64,000 bases of DNA, taken from contig DNUZ01000024.1 in assembly GCA_003507655.1 (NCBI GenBank), positions 62,001 to 126,000 on the forward strand, written 5' to 3'. Origin of the DNA: Lachnospiraceae bacterium. GTDB lineage: Bacteria; Bacillota; Clostridia; Lachnospirales; Lachnospiraceae. A model generated the notes under the pieces. It searched no databases and was not told the origin of the DNA. It worked only from the letters and a program-made list of their open reading frames with translations. Every line of letters starts with the position of its first letter. The stretch's first letter is position 1. A program made the position numbers and the translations under genes. This document shows, in pieces, positions 56,724 through 64,000 of the stretch.

Positions 56724-57629
56724 ATGGTAGCATCATTGATGAGCGCCCTGCCGGGATCTGTAGCCCAGGGATTGATCTGGGGAATTCTGGCAATTGGTGT
56801 ATATATCACTTATAAAGTTTTAGATTTTGCAGATTTAACCGTAGACGGCAGCCTGGCAACAGGCGGTGCCGTTGCGGTTATGTGTATGTTAAATGGAGCA
56901 AATACCTATGTGGCATTGATTCTTGCGTTTCTTGCAGGTATGTTAGCCGGACTTGTGACGGGACTGTTTCATACGGCACTGGGAATCCCACCGATCTTAG
57001 CGGGAATCCTGACACAGCTTGGACTCTACTCCATCAATATGAGGATTATGGGAAAGGCAAATCAGGCGATCAGCGTTATGCAGTATGATGTGCTTGTCAG
57101 CCTGCGTTATATCCCACATGCCTGTCTGCTCACCACAGGATTCTGTATTGTGATCATTGCATTGCTTTACTGGTTCTTCGGAACAGAGATCGGAGCAAGT
57201 GTGCGTGCGACCGGATGTAATCCAAACATGGCAAGAGCACAGGGAATCAATACAAATGCAACAAAAGTGTTAGGACTGGTAATCTCAAACGGATTAGTAG
57301 GTCTTGCGGGAGCATTATATGCACAGTACCAGGGTTCCGCTGATATCAACATGGGACGCGGAGCGATCGTAATCGGTCTTGCAGCCGTTATCATCGGAGA
57401 AGTTGTTTTTGGAAAAATCTTCCACAACTTTGCGCTTCATATGGTAGCCGTAGTGATCGGTGCGATTATCTATTTCGTAGTAATTGCGATCGTGCTTCAG
57501 TTGGGACTTGAGACAACCGACTTAAAACTGTTCTCATCTCTGATTGTAGCATTGTTCCTTGCACTTCCTTATTTGAAGAGTAAATATTTTACTCCGGCAG
57601 ACAAGAAGGGAGGAAATGGCAATGCTTAA
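56724..57629 (+). CDS. ABC importer permease (TrpY-like)
   Basis: 301 residues with eight to ten membrane helices, of the branched-chain/TrpY-type permease family. The opening GSVAQGLIWGILAIGVYITY and the cytoplasmic loop ATGCNPNMARAQGINTNATK, which contacts the ATPase, are typical. It lies three bases after the binding protein. A clear ribosome site is not visible, so translation is probably coupled. Confidence 0.88.
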   Translation: MVASLMSALPGSVAQGLIWGILAIGVYITYKVLDFADLTVDGSLATGGAVAVMCMLNGANTYVALILAFLAGMLAGLVTGLFHTALGIPPILAGILTQLGLYSINMRIMGKANQAISVMQYDVLVSLRYIPHACLLTTGFCIVIIALLYWFFGTEIGASVRATGCNPNMARAQGINTNATKVLGLVISNGLVGLAGALYAQYQGSADINMGRGAIVIGLAAVIIGEVVFGKIFHNFALHMVAVVIGAIIYFVVIAIVLQLGLETTDLKLFSSLIVALFLALPYLKSKYFTPADKKGGNGNA

Positions 57630-58416
57630 GATACAGGATGTACATAAAACCTTTAATCCGGGAACGATCAATGAGAAAAAAGCGTTGAACGGAGTGAATC
57701 TGGTTTTAAATGAAGGCGATTTTGTGACGGTCATCGGAGGAAACGGTGCAGGAAAATCCACTGTTTTAAACATGATCGCAGGTGTTTATCCGGTAGACAG
57801 CGGAAGCATCATGATCGATGATATCGATGTAACAAAACTTCCGGAGCACAAACGTGCAAAATATTTAGGCCGCGTATTCCAGGACCCGATGAATGGAACG
57901 GCAGCCGATATGAATATTGAGGAAAATCTTGCACTTGCGGCACGCCGTGGAAAACAACGTTTTCTTGGCTGGGGAATTACCGCAAAAGAGAGAGAGGAAT
58001 ATAAAGAACGTCTTGGCTCTTTAGGACTTGGCTTAGAAGATCGTATGACATCGAAAGTAGGACTTTTGTCCGGCGGACAGCGTCAGGCAGTCACACTTTT
58101 AATGGCATCCCTCAGAAAACCGAAGCTGTTACTTTTAGATGAGCATACAGCAGCCCTTGACCCGAAGACGGCAAAAAAAGTATTAGAACTGACAGAGGAG
58201 ATTGTAGCAAAAGACAATCTGACCACTTTAATGATCACGCATAACATGAAAGACGCGATCCGACTGGGCAACCGTCTGATCATGATGCATGAAGGAAAAG
58301 TCATTTATGACATCAGCGGAGAGGAAAAGAAAAACCTCAAAGTAGCCGACTTGCTTGCAAAATTTGAAGAAGTAAGCGGAGATGAACTTGCAAATGACAG
58401 AATGATATTATCTTAA
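57622..58416 (+). CDS. ABC importer ATP-binding protein (TrpZ-like)
   Basis: 264 residues. Walker A IGGNGAGKSTVL (about 40), signature LLSGGQRQAVTLLMA (about 150) and Walker B LLLLDEHTAALDPKT (about 170, with a DEH rather than DEP sequence, as in this subfamily). The H-loop is in LMITHNM. ATG 57622 is placed eight bases after GGGAGG; the ATG at 57616 is too close. It overlaps the permease by eight bases, and the comF frame begins at its end. Confidence 0.9.
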   Translation: MLKIQDVHKTFNPGTINEKKALNGVNLVLNEGDFVTVIGGNGAGKSTVLNMIAGVYPVDSGSIMIDDIDVTKLPEHKRAKYLGRVFQDPMNGTAADMNIEENLALAARRGKQRFLGWGITAKEREEYKERLGSLGLGLEDRMTSKVGLLSGGQRQAVTLLMASLRKPKLLLLDEHTAALDPKTAKKVLELTEEIVAKDNLTTLMITHNMKDAIRLGNRLIMMHEGKVIYDISGEEKKNLKVADLLAKFEEVSGDELANDRMILS

Positions 58417-59147
58417 TTTTAAATAAAATTCTGGATATCCTATATCCCCGGCGCTGTATTCTGTGCGACGGGGTTCTGGATACACCGGATTCCGGTGTAT
58501 GTACCCAATGCAGACCAAAACTGAATTATGTAAAGGAACCTTCCTGTAAGAAATGCGGAAAGCCGATCGGTGATGAACGTGGCGAGTACTGCTATGACTG
58601 CAGGGAAGGCAGACATTCCTATGCCCAGGGGAAAAGTGTATGGGTCTATCAGGGGGAAATGAAACAGTCGATCTATCGTTTTAAGGACGGAGGACGCAGA
58701 GAGTATGCTGAGTTTTATGCAAAAGAAAGTGCAAGACTCTATGGAGACTGGATCAAAAGAAAGGATATCCAGGCGATCATACCGATACCAATCCACAGAC
58801 ACAAACGCTATAAACGCGGTTACAATCAGGCGGAAATATATGCGAAAGAGTTAGGAAAACAGTGCGGGCTTCCGGTAGACAGTAAAACCTTAATCCGCGT
58901 TGTGGATACACTGCCGCAAAAGACTTTAAGTGACCGGGAAAGGAAAAACAACTTAAAAAAGGCTTTAAAAATAGGTGTAGATGGTGTACAATGGAAAAGA
59001 GTATTAGTGGTGGATGATATATACACAACCGGAAGTACGGTAGATGCGGCAGCAGCCGTTTTACGGGAAGCCGGTGTCGAAAAAATATATATTCTTTCAA
59101 TTACCATTGGAAACGGATATCAGAAGGAGGAATTGGAATGGATGTAA
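58407..59147 (+). CDS. comF: ComF-family phosphoribosyltransferase-like protein, non-standard start
   Basis: About 246 residues if started near 58407. The N-terminal zinc finger has four Cys pairs (CILC, CTQC, CKKC, CYDC). The phosphoribosyltransferase-like domain has the PRPP loop LVVDDIYTTGST near the end. ComF acts in uptake or handling of DNA during competence. No ATG, GTG or TTG precedes the zinc finger in this frame: it opens after a TGA at 58395 and offers only ATT, ATC or CTG starts before LDILYPRRC. An ATT start, reinitiation from the ABC stop or a sequence error is possible; the first ATG (58659) would lose the zinc finger. Confidence 0.8.
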   Translation: MILILNKILDILYPRRCILCDGVLDTPDSGVCTQCRPKLNYVKEPSCKKCGKPIGDERGEYCYDCREGRHSYAQGKSVWVYQGEMKQSIYRFKDGGRREYAEFYAKESARLYGDWIKRKDIQAIIPIPIHRHKRYKRGYNQAEIYAKELGKQCGLPVDSKTLIRVVDTLPQKTLSDRERKNNLKKALKIGVDGVQWKRVLVVDDIYTTGSTVDAAAAVLREAGVEKIYILSITIGNGYQKEELEWM

Positions 59148-59548
59148 GAAATTGCAGGGGCTGTGGAAGGTTGTTCAATTATCTGCAAGGGCCGCATCTT
59201 TGCCCGGCATGCATGCAAAAGTTAGAAGAGAAATTCTCACAGGTAAAAGATTATTTAGAGGATAATCCACATGCAACAATTCCGGAAATAGCCAAAGACA
59301 ATGACGTGTCAACAAGACAGATTGAACAGTGGGTCCGTGAGGAACGTCTTTACTTTTCCGATGATTCACCATATGGGATCGGCTGTGAACGATGTGGTAA
59401 GATAATCAAGACAGGAAGATTTTGCGATTCATGTCGTAATGATATGGCAAACACATTCCAGAATGCATACCAGAAAAAGGAAGCTCCGAAACCAAAGAGC
59501 AGCAGAGTGATCAGCGAAAGAGATAAGATGCGTTACCTCGACAGATAA
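59138..59548 (+). CDS. yvyF: Flagellar-region zinc-ribbon protein (YvyF, TIGR03826-like)
   Basis: 136 residues. Two zinc knuckles at each side (NCRGCGRLFNY with LCPACMQK; GCERCGKII with FCDSCR) frame a helix-turn-helix-like central part (TIPEIAKDNDVSTRQIEQWV). In B. subtilis yvyF lies next to comF and the flgM genes, as here. Possible regulator of motility genes. It overlaps comF by ten bases and has AAGGAGG upstream. Confidence 0.9.
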   Translation: MDVRNCRGCGRLFNYLQGPHLCPACMQKLEEKFSQVKDYLEDNPHATIPEIAKDNDVSTRQIEQWVREERLYFSDDSPYGIGCERCGKIIKTGRFCDSCRNDMANTFQNAYQKKEAPKPKSSRVISERDKMRYLDR

Positions 59549-59569
59549 CATAGAGCAAGAGAGAACAGA

Positions 59570-59600
59570 AGAACTGCCAGAAGTTTTTGGCAGTTCTTTG
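59570..59600 (+). terminator. Terminator after yvyF
   Basis: AGAACTGCCA pairs with TGGCAGTTCT, followed by TTG; the T-run is short. Confidence 0.7.
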
Positions 59601-59616
59601 CTTGTGCTAAAAAACT

Positions 59617-59644
59617 TTTCATTCATAAAGAGGTATGATATAAT
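59617..59644 (+). promoter_or_regulatory. Promoter of the structured leader and membrane-protein genes
   Basis: Consensus TATAAT (59639-59644) with a weak -35 box TTTCAT (59617-59622) at 16 bases. Transcription should begin near GGGCGTAAGC. Confidence 0.65.
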
Positions 59645-59647
59645 GGG

Positions 59648-59835
59648 CGTAAGCAATGAGCAGTGCCATCCAACAAAAATATAACAGACTTGTGCTTGCA
59701 CAAAGTCAGTTGTATTTTTGTTGGATGATAGGGCGAATGCCCGTACATCGAAAAAATCTCTGATTTTTGAGATGCATTGCGGCGTGTATGAGCACACAGG
59801 CAAACAAAGATATTCAACATATCGGCAGGAAGAGT
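59648..59835 (+). ncRNA. Structured 5' leader, possible riboswitch or regulatory RNA
   Basis: A closing stem GCAATG (59653) with CATTGC (59775) holds three hairpins: a 19-pair stem (59667-59685 with 59709-59727) extended by GACTT/AAGTC and GTGC/GCAC; a GGGC-GAAT-GCCC hairpin (59731-59742); and AAAAATC/GATTTTT (about 59751-59768). This resembles a four-way junction. I do not recognise a known riboswitch. There is no terminator between it and the next gene, so control would be on translation or RNA stability. Confidence 0.5.
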
Positions 59836-60255
59836 ATGATACATGAAGACAGAGTACGTCAGATGATCAAGCTGGCGGTTTATGATGAAAATAAAAGCAT
59901 GGGCGAGAAGAAGCCGGCGCAGTATTTCAGAAAAGATTATCTGGCATTGGAGATGATCAAAAGCTTCTTTTGCGGAACGATGGCATATGCCATTATCGTG
60001 ATATTAGGGGCGGTCTATCTGTTGGGTAATGGAGCCGGAGATATCAGCACGGTCAATTTCATTCGTATTCTTATTCTGACTGTAGTCTTATATGCCGTTT
60101 TTCTCGGCATATATCTTGTTTTAACCTATTCCATTTACAGTGCAAGGTATGAAAAAGGACGGAAAGCGTCCAGAGAGTATTACCATACGTTAAAAAGAGT
60201 AAATGAGATGTACCGGCAGGAGGATACTGCCAAGACACCGGAGGAATGGCTATGA
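59836..60255 (+). CDS. Two-helix membrane protein of unknown function
   Basis: 139 residues. A soluble start of about 45 residues is followed by two membrane helices (about 53-72 and 85-110) and a charged C-terminus. No family recognised. I chose ATG 59836, which follows CAGGAAGAG, over upstream in-frame codons that lie in the structured leader. The following gene overlaps its end, so they form an operon. Confidence 0.7.
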   Translation: MIHEDRVRQMIKLAVYDENKSMGEKKPAQYFRKDYLALEMIKSFFCGTMAYAIIVILGAVYLLGNGAGDISTVNFIRILILTVVLYAVFLGIYLVLTYSIYSARYEKGRKASREYYHTLKRVNEMYRQEDTAKTPEEWL

Positions 60256-61262
60256 CAAAATGGATTGAGCTTAGAGAAAAGATCCGGAAAATTTATGGAA
60301 AGCATAATCGTCTGATCCTTGCAGTCGTAAAGTTTATTCTGGCACTTTTTCTGTTTTTACTGATAAATCACTATGTGGGCTATATGGAAAAACTGCATCA
60401 TGTCTATATTGCAGTGGCACTGGCACTGATCTGTGCAATGCTTCCGGTCAATATGACCGTGTTGCTTGCAGCGGTGTTTACGGTTGTGCATCTCTATGCA
60501 CTTTCGATGGAAGTTGCAGTGACAGCACTTTTGATATTCCTGTTGATGTTTTTTCTGTATTTTCGGTTTTCACCGAAAAACGGATATGAAGTGGTGCTGA
60601 TGCCGATCACGTTTGTCTGTCGTATTCCATATGCGGTACCGGTAGCGAATGGACTCATTGGGGAACCGTCTTCGATGATCTCTGTCATATTCGGAACCAT
60701 TCTCTATTATTTTTTAAATGGAATACACAATAATGCATCACTCTTAAAAGGCGTGCAGGGTGGTGAGAGTGCAGATAATAAATTTGTGGTATCTCTCAAT
60801 CAGGTATTGGCAAATAAAGAGATGTATCTGGTCATTCTCGCATTCTGCCTTGCAGTCATCGTGGTTTACAATATCAGACGAAGAGCCGTGGAATATGCCT
60901 GGAGTATAGCGATTGGAGCAGGAATTTTAACGGAATTCATTGTGCTCTGTGTCGGCTATCTGGTGCTTGGGATTTCAGGAAGGATCCTGTGGCTGGTGTT
61001 TGGTTCGATCTTATCGACCGGGATTGGATTTTTAATTGAATTTTTATGTTTTAATCTGGATTACAGCCGGACGGAAAAAGTACAGTTTGAAGATGATGAA
61101 TACTACTATTATGTCAAAGCGGTTCCGAAAGTAAATCTTTCTTCGAAAGAGAAGCAGATCAAAAAGATTTCGGGTAAGAAAAATGCAAAACGCAGCGGGG
61201 AACGGATTACGAAAAAGCAGCTCGCCAAAGAGCTGGATATTCAGGAAGATATGTTAGATTAA
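60252..61262 (+). CDS. Polytopic membrane protein of unknown function
   Basis: 336 residues. About nine or ten membrane helices fill residues 18-270, including the motif RIPYAVPVANGLIGEPSSMI. A soluble, basic C-terminal tail (about 275-336) ends with KKQLAKELDIQEDM. It may be a Lachnospiraceae-specific family; I know no function. ATG 60252 is seven bases after GGAGG and overlaps the previous stop. cdaA follows 69 bases later, so a link to the envelope or to c-di-AMP is possible but inferred. Confidence 0.75.
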   Translation: MTKWIELREKIRKIYGKHNRLILAVVKFILALFLFLLINHYVGYMEKLHHVYIAVALALICAMLPVNMTVLLAAVFTVVHLYALSMEVAVTALLIFLLMFFLYFRFSPKNGYEVVLMPITFVCRIPYAVPVANGLIGEPSSMISVIFGTILYYFLNGIHNNASLLKGVQGGESADNKFVVSLNQVLANKEMYLVILAFCLAVIVVYNIRRRAVEYAWSIAIGAGILTEFIVLCVGYLVLGISGRILWLVFGSILSTGIGFLIEFLCFNLDYSRTEKVQFEDDEYYYYVKAVPKVNLSSKEKQIKKISGKKNAKRSGERITKKQLAKELDIQEDMLD

Positions 61263-61331
61263 GGATAGATTAAGAATAGTCTAAGAAAGAGGACACAAAT
61301 CATTCATAAATTTTCCATAGTATAGAAAACA

Positions 61332-62261
61332 ATGTTTAGAAAGGAAGTGAGCTGGGTGCAGAACCTGATAGCAGTGTTTGCTGCATTTTGGGACAAATAT
61401 ATGTTTTGGATCAATCGTCCGGATGTGACAGTTACAGATATTGTAGAGATCCTCATTATCGCATTTTTACTGTATCATATCCTGGTATGGTTTAAGACAA
61501 CCAGAGCATGGACACTGTTCAAGGGAATCCTTGTGATTCTGGTCTTTATTTTGTTGGCAGCGATTTTCCAGATGAATACGATACTCTGGATTGCGGATAA
61601 GACGATCAATGTGGGAATTATCGCAATCTTAGTTATTTTTCAGCCGGAAATGCGAAAAGCACTTGAACAGTTAGGAAGAAAGCGTTTTATTTCGACATTG
61701 TTTTCTTTTGACAATGGAAAAAATACGGTGGAGCGTTATAGCGAGCGTACCGTAAACGAGATGGTAAAAGCATGTTATGAGATGGGTAAGGTAAAGACAG
61801 GAGCCCTGATCGTTATCGAGAACGATGTCCAGCTTGGCGAATATGAGCGAACCGGAATTGAGTTAGATTCCATTCTTTCAAGCCAGCTTTTGATCAATAT
61901 TTTTGAAAAAAACACACCATTGCACGATGGTGCGATTATTGTACGGGGAAATCGTGTGGTAGCAGCAACCTGTTATCTGCCGCTTTCCGATAACCTTGCA
62001 CTGAGCAAAGATTTAGGAACAAGACATCGTGCAGCAGTGGGAATCAGTGAAGTCAGTGATTCTATGACGATCGTAGTATCGGAAGAGACCGGTAAAGTGT
62101 CCCTGGCAGTAGAAGGAGAACTCTATCGAAACATAGACGAGGAATTTTTGAAGAAAAAACTTTCCGAAGGACATCTGAAAGATGTGGAAAACGGAAAGCT
62201 CATAGATTGGAAGAGGAGGTTGCAGAATGTTAAAAAAGCTAAAGAACCTTCTGACAAATAA
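61332..62261 (+). CDS. cdaA: Diadenylate cyclase CdaA (DisA_N/DAC domain)
   Basis: 309 residues. Three membrane helices (about 32-115) precede the DAC domain, with the catalytic LHDGAIIV box (about 197) and the GTRHRAAVG box (about 231). CdaA makes c-di-AMP from two ATP at the membrane and works with CdaR and GlmM, encoded next to it in the usual order. c-di-AMP controls potassium, osmotic balance and wall integrity. AGAAAGGAAG lies just upstream, though the spacing to the ATG is short. The CdaR gene overlaps its end by 35 bases. Confidence 0.95.
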   Translation: MFRKEVSWVQNLIAVFAAFWDKYMFWINRPDVTVTDIVEILIIAFLLYHILVWFKTTRAWTLFKGILVILVFILLAAIFQMNTILWIADKTINVGIIAILVIFQPEMRKALEQLGRKRFISTLFSFDNGKNTVERYSERTVNEMVKACYEMGKVKTGALIVIENDVQLGEYERTGIELDSILSSQLLINIFEKNTPLHDGAIIVRGNRVVAATCYLPLSDNLALSKDLGTRHRAAVGISEVSDSMTIVVSEETGKVSLAVEGELYRNIDEEFLKKKLSEGHLKDVENGKLIDWKRRLQNVKKAKEPSDK

Positions 62262-63567
62262 TATCGGTTTGAAATTTTTATCCGTTTTATTTGCGATGAT
62301 CTTATGGCTGGTAGTGGTCAATATTGATGATCCGGATAAGACATCGACTTTTACTACCAATATTACGATCGCGAACGAAAATGCGATCGCAGATATGGGA
62401 AAAAGCTATTCCATTATCAATGACAGTGGAACCGTAACTTTCCGGGTAACGGCAAAACGTTCAATTATCGAGCGTCTGACGAATTCCGATTTTAAGGCAA
62501 CGGCAGATATGGAAAATATCGAACTGCATGATGACGGAACTGCCATTGTACCGATCGATATCAGTGCAGTACGCTATAGCAGCCAGTTAGATATTGATAG
62601 AAAGAAGAAAAATTTAGAGCTTGCAGTAGAAGATTTACAGAGTAATCAGTTCAAGATCACAGCAGAGGCAACCGGAACCCCTGCGGAGGGAAGTGCGGTA
62701 GGCGAATTGAAGGTTTCTCCGGATGTGCTTACAATCTCCGGTCCGGCATCTGTCGTGTCACAGATTAGTAAGGTACAGGCAGTGATCGATGTCAGCGAGA
62801 AGTTTTCGGATGTTGAAGACAATGTGGTGCCGGTAGTATATGATGCATCGGGCAATACGCTTGATACGTCTAAGTTAACCTTTAGTCAGGATACGGTACA
62901 GATCTCAGCACAGATTTTAAGTGTTAAAGAAATTCCGATCAACTGCGAGACCGGTGGACAGTTAGAGAGCGGATATCAGCAGATCAGCGTAGACTGTGAG
63001 CCGAAAAAGATCAAAGTCATGGGAACGGCAGAGAAATTAAATAAGGTCACCATGATCACAATCCCGGGTGAAGCACTGGATATTTCGGGTGCAAAAGAAA
63101 CACTGACAAAGGATATTGATATCAGTACCTATCTGCCGGATGGTGTCACATTAGTAGACAGTTCCCAGGCAAAAGTAAAGGTAACGATCGCGATTGAGCA
63201 GACCGAGACAAAGAACTTTAATGTCCCTGTGAAAAATATAAAAATCTTTAATTTATCGGATGACTGTAGCATAGAATATCAGGGTGACAAAATACCGGTT
63301 ACTTTAAAAGGTTATACGTCAGATTTAGAATCACTTTCGGCAGAAGATGTCATGTTATCCGTTGATGCATCAGGTGTACAGCCGGGAACGAATACACTTC
63401 CGCTGACACTGAACCTTGGAAGCGGCTATACATTAGTTGAGGATTCTGTGGTGACCATCAATGTGGTAGATCAGAGCGAAAAGCAGCAGGATACCAATAC
63501 GGACAGTGAGAGTAAGAAAGATAATAATAAAGAATACAGCAAGAAGAAAGAACAGAGTCAAGAATAG
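62227..63567 (+). CDS. cdaR: CdaA regulator CdaR (YbbR-domain protein)
   Basis: 446 residues. One N-terminal membrane helix (about 16-34, FLSVLFAMILWLVVVNID) anchors four YbbR repeats outside the cell; each has the pattern of a long strand pair with a valine-rich core. A Lys/Glu/Ser-rich low-complexity tail (about 415-446) ends the protein. It binds and adjusts CdaA. ATG 62227 lies within cdaA after AGAGGAGG. glmM follows after 30 bases. Confidence 0.93.
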   Translation: MLKKLKNLLTNNIGLKFLSVLFAMILWLVVVNIDDPDKTSTFTTNITIANENAIADMGKSYSIINDSGTVTFRVTAKRSIIERLTNSDFKATADMENIELHDDGTAIVPIDISAVRYSSQLDIDRKKKNLELAVEDLQSNQFKITAEATGTPAEGSAVGELKVSPDVLTISGPASVVSQISKVQAVIDVSEKFSDVEDNVVPVVYDASGNTLDTSKLTFSQDTVQISAQILSVKEIPINCETGGQLESGYQQISVDCEPKKIKVMGTAEKLNKVTMITIPGEALDISGAKETLTKDIDISTYLPDGVTLVDSSQAKVKVTIAIEQTETKNFNVPVKNIKIFNLSDDCSIEYQGDKIPVTLKGYTSDLESLSAEDVMLSVDASGVQPGTNTLPLTLNLGSGYTLVEDSVVTINVVDQSEKQQDTNTDSESKKDNNKEYSKKKEQSQE

Positions 63568-63597
63568 AAGAATACGGATATCAGGAGGAGTCTTATC

Positions 63598-64000
63598 ATG
63601 GCTAGAATGTTTGGAACAGATGGTGTAAGAGGCGTTGCGGGTTCAGAACTCACAATCGAACTTGCCATGAAGTTAGGGCAGGCAGGAGCTTATGCCCTGA
63701 CAAAAGAAAAAAGCCATCAGCCAACAATTATTGTGGGATGTGACACCAGAATTTCCGGCGGAATGTTAGCAAATGCTTTAATGGCAGGTATCTGCTCGGT
63801 AGGAGCAAATGCCGTTTATGCAGGAGTGCTGCCGACCCCGGCAGTTGCATATCTGACCAGAAAACATAAGGTGGACGCAGGAGTAGTGATCTCTGCTTCC
63901 CACAACCCGATGGAGTTTAACGGGATTAAATTTTTTAACGGGGAAGGATATAAGCTATCGGATGCATTAGAAGATGAGATCGAAGAGCTGATCAAAAACG
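63598..64000 (+). CDS. glmM: Phosphoglucosamine mutase GlmM, N-terminal part
   Basis: The gene runs off the right edge; 134 residues are visible. [11 protein letters not shown] at the N-terminus and the catalytic serine loop [17 protein letters not shown] near residue 100 identify GlmM, which converts glucosamine-6-phosphate to glucosamine-1-phosphate for UDP-GlcNAc. In other Firmicutes it binds CdaA and damps its activity, matching the cdaA-cdaR-glmM order. AGGAGGAG precedes the ATG. Confidence 0.97.
   Translation, partial: MARMFGTDGVRGVAGSELTIELAMKLGQAGAYALTKEKSHQPTIIVGCDTRISGGMLANALMAGICSVGANAVYAGVLPTPAVAYLTRKHKVDAGVVISASHNPMEFNGIKFFNGEGYKLSDALEDEIEELIKN

Noticed and set aside
1-64000. 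CRISPR array, rRNA or tRNA genes, complete insertion sequence
   Set aside because: No regularly spaced repeats, no tRNA cloverleaf or rRNA segments, and no transposase or integrase frame were seen.

Overview
The window looks like a chromosomal segment of a low-to-mid GC, Gram-positive, spore-forming, flagellated Firmicute. It is most like the Lachnospiraceae (Roseburia/Agathobacter-type). The reasons are: veg, spoIIID and a SPOCS/LysM spore-coat-type protein; a Bacillus-like mbl-flhO-flhP cluster and a comF-yvyF pair; CdaA/CdaR/GlmM; strong AGGAGG ribosome sites and textbook sigma-A promoters; and a CIRCE operator. No rRNA, tRNA or CRISPR array was seen. murF is cut at the left edge and glmM at the right edge.

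Layout. 1-11.9 kb is core: murF (3' end), plsC, a PrcB-like lipoprotein, veg, a SPOCS/LysM protein, a CwlO/NlpC-type wall hydrolase, yqeY-like, map, a small MGMT-like protein, a short divergent cis-prenyltransferase, a C39-like lipoprotein, spoIIID, a MIF-family protein, a hypoxanthine-DNA-glycosylase-like protein and guaA. 11.9-20.3 kb is a visibly AT-rich defence-type island. It holds a compact operon of ABC-type ATPase, HNH nuclease and Ser/Thr kinase (Septu-like with an added kinase), then a PD-(D/E)XK-type protein and a large SF1 helicase with a C-terminal nuclease-like domain. 20.3-31.4 kb holds an ArsC/Spx-like protein, an MCP-PilZ fusion overlapping a second SF1 helicase, a MATE pump, Hsp20 under HrcA-type control, a membrane GGDEF protein with a DUF5808-like neighbour, and thiT.

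31.4-32.9 kb is mostly non-coding and unusual. It has a promoter-to-terminator unit on the minus strand with no convincing ORF, and a 235-bp near-complete palindrome upstream of secA. 32.9-42.7 kb carries secA, a SulP transporter overlapping a response regulator and a soluble histidine kinase, and a MacB/FtsX-type ABC pair. 42.7-44.8 kb is an insertion: a RhuM-family gene plus gene wreckage, bracketed by two diverged ~187-bp copies of the terminator/promoter/5' end of uvrB. uvrB-uvrA follow, then a candidate minus-strand small RNA, mbl-flhO-flhP-FlgJ-like, recD2, a TrpXYZ-type ABC importer, comF-yvyF, a structured leader before two membrane-protein genes, and the c-di-AMP/peptidoglycan cluster cdaA-cdaR-glmM.

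Functionally the core genes group around wall synthesis (murF, CwlO-like, mbl, cdaA/cdaR/glmM), secretion (secA), DNA repair (uvrBA, recD2, hypoxanthine glycosylase) and motility/c-di-GMP signalling (flagellar rod proteins, MCP-PilZ, GGDEF). The most promising candidates for undescribed biology are the ATPase/HNH/kinase operon with its nuclease/helicase neighbours, the two ORF-less minus-strand RNA candidates, the large palindrome, the structured leader at 59.65-59.8 kb, and the RhuM insertion that duplicates the uvrB control region.
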